A program made the translations under genes and the position numbers. A model generated the notes under the pieces. The model was not told where the DNA came from. It made no database searches and was given only the letters and a program-made list of their open reading frames with translations. DNA of 64,000 nucleotides from Caenorhabditis remanei (lineage: Eukaryota > Nematoda > Chromadorea > Rhabditida > Rhabditidae): the NCBI RefSeq assembly GCF_010183535.1, contig NC_071333.1, positions 12,026,587 through 12,090,586 of the forward strand. Direction: 5' to 3'. Below, piece after piece: positions 37,777 through 50,600 of the stretch (positions within the stretch are counted from its first letter, which is position 1; each line of letters starts with the position of its first letter).

Positions 37777-39565
37777 TTATGACTATGTAACGATTTTGAA
37801 TACGCTACTATGATAATAAATACATTTACTTGATATTTCATCTTCGAATTTTAAAAATAAATGTTACAATTTGAACCAATTCTCGTTCTCATATAATCTG
37901 GCGCTGCTGTTGTGAGAGAAAAGATGGCCCTGGTCTCAGGTGGCTCGACTTTGAATTGTGTATATTAATGACCCGACACTTTGTCATTGTGGTGTAAAAT
38001 CTTGGGCAGATGATCAAGAAACGTTGAAAAAACGCCACCAGGAACTATTATAAAACTCAGTTGGTAACGAATGATGAAGTGGTGAAGGTGCCAATCCATT
38101 AGCAAGGTAATTGGATTTACTAGTCTTCGCAAATATCTTGAGCCGGGATCTAAATGTTGTTTTCAGGTGTTTTCAGTGTTCTTACTTCTACCGCCCACCC
38201 ACAACAATGGAATCCGAAACCCCATTCCGACTCGAAAACCAAACCCATTCTCGATCTTCGATCATTCGAAAAACCTTTTTTCTTTCGAAACATGTTTTGC
38301 GTCTCTTCAGTTGTAGGTGGGTTATATATTGCTGGAAATGTATGACGTCGTTGTTTTTTTTTCCTTTTCATTCATATTTCACTTTAACTTTTTGTTCTGA
38401 ATGAAAGATGCCGACTTTCTATCTCTCACCATTTCCTCTCCATTGATTATCAATTTATCCGTGATCTCCCTACCTTCTGTTGCTATATTTTAAAATCTTG
38501 GTGTCGGATTTGAAAAATGAGACCGATTCGCATTTCATCGCCAGGTCCATTTTTTTCCGTCAATCTGCTCACACTCTCACGGCAGAAAGTGCAATTATTG
38601 GAGACACAATTGTCCCATCAAATCATTTCAGACGTTTCGTCTCGCCAGTCTCATCATAGTGTGTCACTTTTTTCACACTTTTCATCTTTTTTTTTACAAC
38701 TGAAACGTTTCTTTGCTTTGGTTTTCACGTAGTTTGTGTGTTTTCTGTTCTAATTTTGTCTAGACTTTGGATTATTCCGCCATGAAACGAACAACCGCCA
38801 TGAAACGAAAACTCACATTTATTCCGTGAGCCTTTGTGAAACTTTGTGTGAAATGTGATATTGTCGGCAAAGCAACATGATATGATATATGGATTGAATT
38901 CGGTACGTGCTTCTTCAACCAGACATGTGTTACTACATCTGAATTATTTCTTTCACTACCCACTTTTTGTCTCGAATTCAGTTTTTATCGATGGCTTTTT
39001 GGCTTATGTTAGCCCTTCTCTCGTTTCGAAGATTTTTATGTTCGAAATGCGCTCGCTCGTTTTCAAATTGTATACTCTCCTCGAAGAAAATATATCCGTT
39101 ACACCTGGTTGAATTTTTCCGAGCGTTTTTTACTTCCTGAATATTGTCGTCAAGAAGTGATAAGAAAACGGAACATTTTAAATTTTGAAAATTAGTGTTC
39201 ACACGTTTTTCAACTCTTTCGGACACAATTCGTAAATCTATCATTTTTCTCATGCAAATTAATATGATAGTAAACGTTTTTTCAAAATAGGGGTTGTATT
39301 TTCTGTAAAATCTTCTTCACTGATCTATCTCTCGTTTTCTTCACAAGTGATTTTTTGAAACTGTGAATTGGTCTCAAATTTCGCCATCACAGGATTCTCC
39401 TCCTGTTGTGACAAAAAGTCCCTCTTTTTTCTCTAATGCATGACGACTTTTGTTCTATTTTTCTGAATTTCAGATCATCATTCATAGGACACCTCAAAAC
39501 TACACAATCTGTTACCACTTCCTCCGCTCAGTCAAGTCAGATCTATGGCGGTGTGATGAAATTTG
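37777..39565. other. Intergenic region
   Basis: A poly(A) signal AATAAA at 37815-37820 serves the preceding gene. The remaining 1.7 kb has short overlapping ORFs on both strands (38110-38400, 38770-39250) without splice or codon support. A TTTCAG at about 39472 may be the acceptor of a 5' UTR intron or a spliced-leader site for the next gene. Confidence 0.5.
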
Positions 39566-40386
39566 ATGGAAATTAGTTGTTGCCTTTGTCTTGAAGGTGA
39601 GTGAGCATAAGACACATTTGAAAACAATTGTTGAGAATTCAGGAACTCGAATCATTCTCGAGGATGAAATTGGGGGCGAAGACGAGGGAAGCTCGTACAA
39701 ATGTTGTAGAGGAGATGTTCACGTTAAGGTATAATTTCGAAGATTTATAGTATCAGATAAACTGAAAAAATATTTCAGCGTGCTTGTTTCTACGTGTCGA
39801 TTTCAGCTTTAGTTGTTTGTATCTTTTCTACAATATGCATGTTTTTCGGAGTATATACTGTCAACTTATGGCTAGATATTTTTTTGATTGTTGCAAATAC
39901 GGTGAGTCTTTATTTTAAATCATTAAATTGTTGAACATACTAATATCCTAATCTAATAAGAAATGTTTAAAATTTTCAGGTTGTGGCCATTCTCATGATG
40001 ATTGGGCTTTATTATGACAAAGCTGCCTTACTAGTTCCCTTTATAGTATCAGAAGTAAGTATTAGAAATAATATACGAACAAAAAATAAGTTCATTTCAG
40101 ATAGCGCAATGCGTGTGTTTCTTCATTCTCGCCAATTATGTTCTCTACTATACAATTGTTTTTCGGAGGCAGAAATTCTATCAAAAATTTGGTAGATTTC
40201 CCAAATCTCTGAGCAGTTTTTACCAACTTTCTTCTTACAGATCAAATGTTGATGGTGATATCTATATATCTGGGAATTGTAATTTGCATTGGTGCAATAT
40301 GGGCTGCTACAAAATGCTATCATTATCTTCGACAAAAAGCTGAAGGGATTTATCCGGATTCTGGAGAAAGATGTATGTGGGAGTGA
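39566..40386 (+). CDS. LAPTM4-like four-pass membrane protein
   Basis: Six exons (39566-39596, 39643-39728, 39779-39901, 39980-40054, 40101-40191, 40241-40386) encode 183 aa. A short N-terminus with Cys pairs (ISCCLCLEG, YKCCRGDVHVKR) precedes four hydrophobic spans: ACFYVSISALVVCIFSTIC, WLDIFLIVANTVVAILMMIG, ALLVPFIVSEIAQCVCFFIL and MLMVISIYLGIVICIGAIWA. The tail CYHYLRQKAEGIYP is cytosolic. The CC-x-H-VR entry to span 1, the LLVPFI motif and the aromatic CYxY after span 4 recall lysosomal LAPTM4/LAPTM5 proteins, which sort transporters and receptors at late endosomes. The homology is my reading of motif order and is not proven. No clear C-terminal PPxY is visible, which LAPTM proteins use to bind Nedd4-type ligases. 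Confidence 0.7.
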
Positions 40387-40715
40387 CTCAACTGCCAATT
40401 CTTCGATGATACTCGTCTAATTTTTGGACCAATAAACTATTTCTCATGTTCCTCTTTTGACGCCGATGTGTCCCACGTTCACTTGAATTATTTCGAAAAA
40501 TTGCGTGACAGCTGAAGAGAGTGACCTTTCCGCCAGAAACTACCGACAGCTATCGGCTACTTGAAACAACGTCCTTCTTGCATTAGATCAGTAACAAGCT
40601 GTGTTGGCTTAACACATATGTCCTTGCTGCTACTCATAAGATACATTTATAGTTTTACCGAAATCAGTGTCATTTTCAAAGTTTAAAAAAATACGAGTAG
40701 GATTTCATGAAATAA
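40387..40715. other. Short intergenic gap between convergent genes
   Basis: AATAAA at 40431-40436 serves the LAPTM4-like gene. The rest is the shared 3' region with zig-6; nothing else seen. Confidence 0.5.
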
Positions 40716-42116
40716 TTAGTTATTGGTGAAGATCTTGGTGTGAACATCGGTGCAGAAGCTATTGCACATCTGTTGACAAGCCACGTAGTTTTTCTCTCCA
40801 GCAGTTCCAAGAGTGACAGTCTTTGTATTGGATGATCCACTGCTCACATGGAAAACCTGTAATGTTTAGTTGAATTCAGAGCAGGTTGGTTTATAATTCT
40901 AAGAACTGTATAATAATTAGTATAACTGGTTTCCCTATTTGCAAAAGTTCACAAACAATTTTGACGTTCAATCCAATGTTTCTTTTTTCCCCACTTAATT
41001 CTCACAGTAAATAGCTCTAGAAGTGGCAGTTAACACTGTCGGCTTTCTAAGAAGCATGAAGATTGTATTTCTTTCATAAGTAATCAAGATGAGCCTGCTC
41101 TCACTCATTTTTCATCACACATCGTAAATTCTCTCCTTTTCGGAAACCGACAATTCATCTTCCTGGTAATAATAAAGCATAGGATGGGTGTGGCTTATTT
41201 CCATTTGTCTTCAATTGTCTTCAAATGCTATACAAAATATTCTAGCCGTATTGACGCAAGTTCTCACATTTGAATTGTAGTGGAAGTGATAAAGACCCAT
41301 CATTATTTCATTTCACTCTCTATCTGGAGGCGTGTTTTACCTCGCATGTATATTGGCCGGCGTCCTGCTCTGGTTGATAGTTTTGAATCTCCAGAATTGA
41401 GCCTCCATTGTAGAACTTGTGCTTTCCACCTGATATTCTCTACTGCTTTGTTATTCTTTGAAGATTTCTAGTGCTCACCTTCCAAGATTTGCTTTCCGTG
41501 ACGAGTCCAGTAAGTGATAACACTGCCTTTCTTGGCAGAAACTTCGCAGGATATATTAACTGAAGCAGTGGCAAGGACCTGTCCAAAATGAAGTTGTTTG
41601 TCACGGAACACAATGTCTTCTGAAAGTGTCCGTTTAGACTAGTATGAGTGATAAAACCAACCGAAAACAATCACATCCATCTTGTTCATGTACACTTTAC
41701 TACCGACTTGTGCATTACAGTAGTAAACACCACTGTCATCAACACTTGAGTTGCGAATGATAAGTCCAAGAGTACGATCATCCAACTTCTTGATTTCAAC
41801 ATTTCCAGTTCTGAAAGTCTCCTTCTTTCTAATTTCATAGCTAAGGTAGTCGAATTTACCTATCAAGTCCACCATGTTTCTTCCAAATCATTCCTGGTTT
41901 CTCTTGGAAATCACCTTTCACCGAACATACAAGAGAAATCTGATGACCGATTGGTTTTTGAACGGGATTAGCATTTGGACTGATGGAAATAGTTATATTT
42001 TCCTCTAAAATAGGATCAACTGTTTCGAGTTCTTCCTGTATTTATTCCTTACCTGCTAGGGCAATCGTACCTACAGAAACAAGTACAAGACAAAGTAGAG
42101 CAAGAATTTTAGCCAT
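40716..42116 (-). CDS. zig-6: Secreted two-immunoglobulin-domain protein (zig-6)
   Basis: A small secreted protein of the ZIG group; several ZIGs maintain axon and neuron position in C. elegans. Exons 42116-42053, 42004-41860, 41810-41662, 41619-41479, 41429-41341 and 40856-40716 encode 242 aa. A signal peptide (MAKILALLCLVLVSVGTIAL) is followed by two Ig domains. Ig1 has Cys in SLVCSVKG, Trp in GMIWKK, and DDSGVYYCNAQ. Ig2 has ISCEVSAKKG, YWTRHGK and EQDAGQYTCEV. A short C-terminal extension holds a Cys cluster (ACQQMCNSFCTDV), unusual for a plain Ig pair. There is no membrane span or GPI signal. The zig-6 name follows from the two-Ig layout and remembered synteny with the mannosidase and C2HC genes. 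The last intron (484 nt) is longer than the others. Confidence 0.87.
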
Positions 42117-45100
42117 CCTGTCTCCACCGGTGGTTGTTAGCAAGAATGATAGTAGCCACTAGTGAAGGCGGTTGTGAAGTTTTCGTCAGGTGTTTAGACG
42201 TCCATCAGTTTAGATCCTATAAAATACTAGAGGCTTGGGTTACCACCACCGCTCTCCGCTTCTGCCTCGATCTTTTTTCAGATTAAAAGAACGCCGAAGG
42301 CCATTAAGCTGGCGGCACCTCATTGAAAAACGTGATGAGGGTGATTGAGAGAGGCTATTTAGACAAGTTAATTGCTAAGAAGTCCTAAGTGAAAACATCG
42401 AAACTTGTGCACATGATAGCACTTTGATAAGAAAAGGTCAATTTGATTGGGAAATCATTGAACATCAAAAAACTTTTACAGAAAAAAAATCTAGACTGTT
42501 TTGCATAAGAATACTATCTCGAACTAAAGATCAGCTTGACAACGCAACCCAATAGTTCTATAAACAGTCTACACGCTCTGAAAACTATAGTTTATGTGTG
42601 GTGGAAACTGTAATACAATTAGAAATTTTTGACTACATAGTACCCCTGTAAATTTCTTTTCCGGTCACCCTTTTACTTTAAAATCTGAAAGAGGAAGCAT
42701 ATAAATTAAAATATGAAACCATTTTTGCAACTCCAAATGGCTAATTGGTCCGCTTAGGTGTGATCCTTTTGTTTGATTAGCCTGACTTTGTTATATGACG
42801 TACTGGATTTAATTGGAACAATTAGATTTGTCAGAGTTTGAATCAGTTTGAATTTCAATTTGAAAGTAACGTCATTCTATTATCTGATCGTGTGAGCTTT
42901 CACAGAATCTCCTTTTTTGGTTTCAAAATTAGTAGAATTCTTGAACTTCAAGTCATTCACACAGTTTTTTTCATCTTTTCATTAATCGAGTGGGAAATTA
43001 TTTTTGAAGTAAAATTTGAAGTGAAATTTCGGTTATGTGTTCTTGAAAGTCTTTTTTTTCAACATACTGATTTATGAAGTTAAACTTTTTATATTGAGGT
43101 ACATTCCAGTCCCAGCAAAATATCACGCTTCAAAAAAAAACAACTACCATCCAAATTCATTCTATTTGTGAAATTTTTCCCGAAGGTGCATTCTCCTGAT
43201 TCTTTACAGTTTGAGTTCACTTAAAATGATCACGATGAGCTTTGTCCAATTCTTCTGATTCGGTTCCATGACATAACTTTTCTGATTACGTTGTCTAGTC
43301 AAAGTGTATAATTGTAAGTCTCATAGTCTTTCGTCTGGCTGACCAAGTAATTTTCATTCTTTTCCTGAACTTTTGAATTATTTCATGTTTTTTTCCATAT
43401 GGGTTCCTCTTTTAAAAGTTATTTAGCCTACGAAACTTCTGGAGGAACAAAAGGTGTCAATGTGAACAGGCAAACAATAGATGCTTCTGAGAAGTCATCC
43501 TTCTCATGACCTACAATAAATTTCACGTGTCATTAAAAGTAGGAACAGAGTCTACCAAATGAGCAAATTACATGTAGAGTGAAAGATGGTTTTTTTCCGT
43601 TAACTGACAAACACACAACACTTGTCAAAAGTGTTTTCTGTGGTAAACTAATCTTTAGCCAACAACGTTGCATTAGAGCATTTCACGTAAGCAACCTCGT
43701 TGACTCTTATCTCAGTCACTGAATGGTTTTACACACATTTATCATGACAGCTAGTAGAGAATAACGGGGGACGTCCCCGAAAGAACAACTGACGACTGTC
43801 CGCATTCATTAATAAATGTCGTGCCATCGTCGATGTTTACTACACACAGAAAACCTTCGCTGAGCCCTAGTTGACACACAGAACCACTCAGAGGTGACAC
43901 TTTTGAAGATGTTTCAGTGCCGACGCGGTGTTAACTGTGCCAGTTTACCAACAGTTAATAGGTTTCCAAGTTTTGTTTACTATTTTAACAGTACGTGCAA
44001 ACTTCCACCGGTACGTTTTGTTTCTGAAGTGATCTACTATTAGAAGATCATCGCATTTGTCAGGTATTTGAGAAGCGAGATAGGAAGATTGGCAAATGAG
44101 ATTTGATTTCGAATTGCAAAAATCTTCTTCTCGTTCAATTCTTTCACTTTTGCTCCCCAATTGCTTTTTGTTACAACCGGCTCGTATCAAAAGCGTTCAT
44201 TTTTCACACCTGTCAGTAAACTTTTGAAAAGCAGAAAAAAAGTAAAAAGCGAGTGTGTGACGGTTTATTGTTTTTGAGTAAGCACTTGATTTTTTAATGA
44301 TCCCGAATATCTTGAGCCACATGCACATGCTAAAATCAAAAGAAAAAGCAAGTATCGCAAACGGAACACATCTGTTTTCGAGCAGTCTTTTTATTTATCT
44401 CGTTTTTGTTTCTGCACTTGCAACTGAGTTGCAGGTGCAATACAACTGATGCTATAGTATTTACTCATTTTGCTGATGAAAGTGAGAGTAATATTCGAAT
44501 TGAGCATCTTACTTCTTCAATTTGAATTTTTCTTTTCTATTCTCGTATTTATGACTTCCGACATATGATAGGTTGATTTTTTGGTTCTTACAGCTCCATC
44601 GTCATTTGTTCAAAAACATTTCAGACATTGTGTATACTCCTGATTTTTCTTGAATATTCAAAATGATTGATTGTATTAGATACCAATTCTGCTTGTTTTG
44701 TATTGCGATTATCTCTACAATTATCTCGAATGAATTAAAGTTCAACAATAAATATGACAGAACATTTTTCAATTAGAACGTTGGCTATTCTTAATTAGGA
44801 AGTGTTTTCACTTTCCATCAGTTTACCAAGACAATAAACATTTTTCAGTCTCTGTCAATTCTGGAAGTGTAATAGGAATTGCAGTACTAGTTCACTTTTT
44901 TTCCTTTTTTTGCTTTCTCATGTTGTCAATTAAAAACGTTATCTTCACAATGATCTATATATTACGGTGTCTGTTTAGATCAGGTCAAAACTCATCTTCT
45001 TCTTCAGTCTTTTGATTTATTATTTCTCGATACTCACTCTCGCAGCTTTATTAGTTTCTTCACCCGGCCAACCAACGCCCACCCGCCACCACGCCCCGAA

Positions 45101-47605
45101 AATTTCAAAATAGATGGCATCATGAAAACAATGAATAAGTTTAATTGAGACCACAGATGTTCTTGGATGTTTCCATCTCAGCTTTCCCGATCCTTTCTCT
45201 CTTTGTTGTGTACATGGATAACAAAAACGTGGGAGATATAGAGGAAGAAAGGCGAGTAGATGGGGGGAGGCGTATAAAATTCACATTTGCTTCCCGTTTC
45301 CCAATAAATTTTTAGCGGAAGCATCTGTACTTGAGTACTACTCTCCCCTCCCACCCCCTCTGGAAATCATGTGATACAATTTTAAACCACGTTGTTTCTT
45401 TTTGTTTTCATCGTATTGTGTTTCAGCCTCTTTCCAGTTTTCTCATCGATCCATCACCTTAATTTAGATTTTTCGTGTTCTCCAAAACCTAAGAAATGAG
45501 CTCCCGGGGCGAGAAACTTGGAAACTAGCAACCGCGCTTTATTGCTACTAAAAGTGTTCTCCCGACCCACAGTGTACTAGTGTCTCCCTGCGTTCGACTG
45601 CAAAAAAACTCGAGATCTCCCATTCTTTTTATCTTTTCCCATGGATTTCAAAGTGTTTCTGTTTATACCCTTTTTTCATGGGTTCGATTTTTGAGACCTA
45701 AAACACTACACCTCAGTGTTCACTGTTGTAAAGTTAAGGTATTCCTTTTTATTTCATTCTTCTATTCTGAATCAATCAAGGAAACTGCAGTTATCAGAAA
45801 TGACTAAAAACTCCTATTGTGAACGTTTCTATTTTCGCGGCTACTTTTCTACCGTAATCTTTATTACCACTTCAAAAAGGTCACTCAATTCATAATTTCG
45901 GCTATTAACTTCTGAGAAAACGCTCACTCATAATGCTACTTCCCTCAATTTACGGCTATTTCTGTTTCTACAAATACAGTATTCTGGTCATTGGTATCGG
46001 AGTATCAATCTTTCATACATTCCTCATTTTCACTCAAAATAGATTTCAAGAAAGATAAGAGTCATTTGTTAACTTCATTTTTTACTGGAATTATTGAAAG
46101 TATTCTACAAATTAATTAACCTTGGACACTTTTTCTAGATCACATGTTATCTCGTTTTCATTTCTCTTCCTCGAGAGTTCCCGCCCCTTTTGAAGTTACT
46201 ATATTTAGTGGGTTCATTTGTGATTTAAACCTTTTTCAAGTTATAGTGTTTCTTATTGGCACTAGGTAAACGGTCACTGATTGACAGGTTTTGATTACTT
46301 CCTCAATTATCAGTTGTGTTTCTTCAAGAATTGTGTTTTTTCCGTAACAGTTTTTTTCTTAAAAGTTCTAGACTACTCTTCTGGTTTTCAGTCAACAAAA
46401 ATGTGTGCAATGTTCTCATCCCTCTGTTCTATAAAAGAATTTGAAAACATTGGTCTTCATAAATAGTGTCAAGCCGGAAGAAAAAATTGGAAAATAGAGG
46501 GCAAGGCACCCGTAATAATGGATGATAGCACCCTCGCCGCAACTCTCGGCACATCCCATTTCATTAGACACATTGCTCAACAAACTTCCTAATGTTCGTG
46601 TGAATCGACATTCTTCAAATATTTCTAGATTCTAGAAAGAACTGTAACGATAAAACGTCATTCTCTTCTGTGACTCATGTCTATTTCTGCCATATTGTCT
46701 TGTTTTTTCCTAGGCAGTGTCTATAGAATATGACATTGACGCAAATCCAGATATATCCGAGATACATCCATTTTTTTGAAATTTCCGCTAGTCTCCTGCA
46801 CTTTTTCCATTGAAAATTGTTGATCTTCCTGACATCGATACTTTTACTATACATTCTTTTTCTGCTCAACAACTCATCTCAAATTTTTGCAATCTCCGTT
46901 ATGTCTGCCTCCTTCTCATCGCAGCTCGTGTAAATTTATGAGGTACCCATCAATTTCGGGCTTGCTGATCAACGAACTTATCATGAGAGATAGATTGAAT
47001 ATTCGTCGGGAGGCCCCATGCCGACGACAGGGGCAACCTGACAAAACAACTGTGAGGTACGACTTGGGTGCCTAGTCAAGCTTCGACGGAAAAAGAAGAT
47101 CAGTGAGACGACGGCAGCGGCGGCACGGTTGCGGCATTGCGGAGAAGTCGAAGCAGGAAGAAACGTGGATGGCGAGACCCAAGCTGCATAGCGGCTGCCG
47201 GACGACTGCTATTTCAACTGAGCCGATAAAAAGTGATCGGCTGAAGGAAGAAGAAGAAGATGGCAAAAGGGGGGATGCCACTGATCAAAGATTTTGAGCA
47301 TATGCCTGTTTGCCACTATATCTCATGCGTTTTTCACCTCCACCATTGTTTTACTTTTGCCCTCTCGTTACTTCTACCTCCCACCCAAGCTGTTTTCTTT
47401 CCGACTTTCTCTTCACTGTTTTCTATTCTGATTTTTACTTTTTCTTCTCTCTCAGACATGATTCATCTTTATCCACAGCTGTACGTCTGTTTTTAATCTG
47501 TTTACAAACGGAACACTCGACTTTTTGTTATTCTGTTTATTGTATCCTTACGTGCACTTCTAGCGCCCTTTGACAAGCCGACAGTTGATAACATTTTCAG
47601 AAAAT
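42117..47605. other. Large intergenic region
   Basis: About 5.5 kb between the divergent zig-6 and SAP-domain genes. Most is AT- and pyrimidine-rich with no supported exon. The side next to zig-6 (42120-42340) should hold its promoter. Between 46930 and 47290 a GC-richer block includes a 7-bp inverted repeat TCGTCGG (47003-47009)/CCGACGA (47021-47027) and a run of CGG/GGC units near 47105-47140. This block is a candidate promoter or 5' UTR exon for the downstream gene. Confidence 0.45.
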
Positions 47606-50600
47606 ATGGAGATGTTAAACCAATCCATATCAACACCTGCACAACAACAGAATAACATCAACGGTACAGATATGATCTCCATCGGCAGCTACATAAAAGT
47701 GAGTGAGGAATTTCTCGGGATAAAAACCAAATGCACAGATGGCTTGGAACCAATTAAATGAACACTTTTCTCGAGAAAGTGCAAAAATTATAACTAATAA
47801 AACTGGGAACCGCCAGAGGAATATTAGCTGTGAGGTTCAAAGAAAATTCGATGAATCGAAACTACTTGGGCAAAGGTTTCATAGTTTTTAGGATTTGTTT
47901 GATTTTGATTGCTTTTCAATGTTTTGGATAACATTCGTGCGTTAGTATAAGACAGAAACTATGTGAAGTCGGCACTTTGACATTTTTGATATTCACTATC
48001 TCTCTATAAGGGAGATTGACATGAACGGTCACTTGTCTAGAAACAATTGTCTTTTTATCTCTCAAACCTCATTCTTGGTGCTATCTTATCTTCTAGACCT
48101 GTTGTTGAGTTCAAATTCTTTCTCCCATGGAACTCTTATTATCTGTGGCAAACGAGAAAACAAATAGATGATACTTGATCTTAGCCATATGAATTTGACA
48201 ATTGTCTCGCCACCAATTTTTTTCTTCTTTCACTAATTTTTTATCAGTTGTTGTTTGTTCCAGCAGCAGCAACGTCAACAGCCGTCTCAAATGAGTGGTC
48301 CCCATCAACGGCCATCAAATGGAAGCAACAACTTTGAGCAACACGCCATGATTCCGGCAACAACAGGAGGCGACCCAGCAAATCGTGTTTTCAACGATCA
48401 GGTAACCTGACTCGGCCGAGAGAAAAAAAGAGAGTGAGCTTGAAAGTTTTGAACTATTGTCTTACTTTCACCCACTCAGTTTTACCTTTTACTTTACTCA
48501 CTTTACTTATTTATTTTGCTTTAAAAAAAGAAAAATGTTATTTTCAGAAGTCGCCAATTAATGGCCACTTGCACCAGAACAATAGTCTTTCGATGCCACA
48601 TCAGAGTATGATGGAAGTGCAAAAAAATAATCAGCAATCAAATGTGATGATGTCGTATAAAGTGGTCAATGCAGGAAATTCCGGACGACTACCTCCATTG
48701 ACCCTGAACAGCAATAATTACTCTAAAAACATCTCCGTTCGCTTGAACAACGGAGCCAAGGATCATAACCAATCGACATTCCTGAACGCTTCAATTCAAT
48801 CGCAACCACAAATGAACCATTGTGAGTACAATCAGACTACGATAACTCATAACCATGTATCGTCCTCATTGCCAATGAATGAGCAACTGTTTGACCAACA
48901 GTCAGGGAATTCTCAACAAAATATGGAGGCATCAATCAGAATGAATACTCCACTGCCTCCTCATCAACATGTGGACCAGCAAACGCAGCATGTTACTTAT
49001 CATGAGCAGAACACACATATCCAGCAACAACCCGATCAGACTCGGTATATTCGGATAGCAGACCAGAATCCAAACGTATCAACCCAATCCATGCCAATGA
49101 ACCAATCTCAATTTCAACCTGCGCTTCAAACTGGAAACCAAATGATCTCCTCTTTCCAAGTCAATCAAACGCAAGAGCAAGTACCTCATCTGAGCCATAT
49201 GGACCAGCCGCCACCCACTCAACATTCCATGAACTCGGTAGGCGTTTTGTTTTTCTTTCGTCTGTCTAGGTCATCTTTTGAGTATTTCACAACTTATTGT
49301 TTTTGAAATTCCAGGTTCCTCAATCCCAGTCACAACAACGTCTGGGTCAGACTGGTTGTAATTCCAACCAGTTGAGGGTGCAGAATCAGTCACCAGACAA
49401 CGTTCCTTCAAACATCTCAATCAGCTCCATCTCATCCACTTCTTCCGGTTTCTCTAATAACTCTGCGCACAAAAACTCGAATAATCCAATGATGAGCCCA
49501 ACTTCTATTCCAATGAATGCGAATTCCACAACCCAACTGCTGATGGCTATCACCAATAACTCCCCGATCACTTCAGAACAACTACAAGAAATACAAAACA
49601 TGACTTCTACTGCTCCAGACGGCACCGAGGTGAGAACTACAGGAAGTATTCACAATAATTTTGTTTTGAAGATGCTTCTGATGCAAGAGCCGCGTCTGAA
49701 ACAGTATGGCTCCTTGAAGGATATGTCAACTACTGACCTCAGACTTGAGTGCAAAAAGAGAAAGTTGACATCAACAGGTATTTGTTGTTTTTCTGTTTGT
49801 TTCTTTCTTATATTTTAACTTTTAGGAACCAAGATGCGTCTGTGTGAGCGTATGGCCTTGTATGAAAATGAAATCTTGGATGAGAGAAACCATCAACTGA
49901 TGCAAGAGTTTACCCATCGACAGCAAATGTATGAAGCACAATCGGCCACCCTGAAAGCGTTTCAAGCAAAGAAAGCTTTGCTGCAGGTTCAAAAGTACGT
50001 CACACTTTTCACCTCAAAGACAACTGTTGATTTGTTTCTGATCAGCTGTGAAGTGATCAGTAAAGAAGGTGGCTATCTGACGTCACACATAGTTGGGGGG
50101 CCCCCCATCAGGATTCACCTCCACCCTCGCAAACAACAAAAGAGTATAAAAAAGAGAGATTGAAAATCAAATATTTTGCAGCAGTCAAACGGCGGGGTCG
50201 GTGTCAAACGGTGGTTCCACATCCGGTACAGCGCAGTCTTCTAGTGAGAATTCAACTTTGTCTCATGCCATGAACAACCATAACAAGACATCTGAAGGAC
50301 CTCCTGCCAAGAAGAAACGTGTATCCCGACCAAGAAAACCAGCCCAGCCAAAAGTTCAGAAGGTACGTTTCTTTATTTAATCATTTTTAATATGGGTATT
50401 TGAAACATTGAGTTCTAGTGTGTGTAGTTTGAGATTTTGTGTTATCATCCCATCATCTTCTTATCAGTATCTTCTCCTAAAACCTTTGACTTTTGTGTAA
50501 TTGAGCCGTAGTTGATGTTGTCAACACTTCCGCCAACAGAGTGCTGAACCCATAAATCAAGAGTGGCCTCTGGCCATTGACGGTCGTTTTTTGATCCGCA

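Noticed and set aside
38111..38404. Overlapping ORFs on both strands
   Set aside because: No consistent exon structure; low-complexity pyrimidine-rich DNA.
47072..47297. Overlapping ORFs on both strands in the GC-rich block
   Set aside because: Open frames arise from GC-rich simple sequence; no in-phase splice to the SAP gene start was found.
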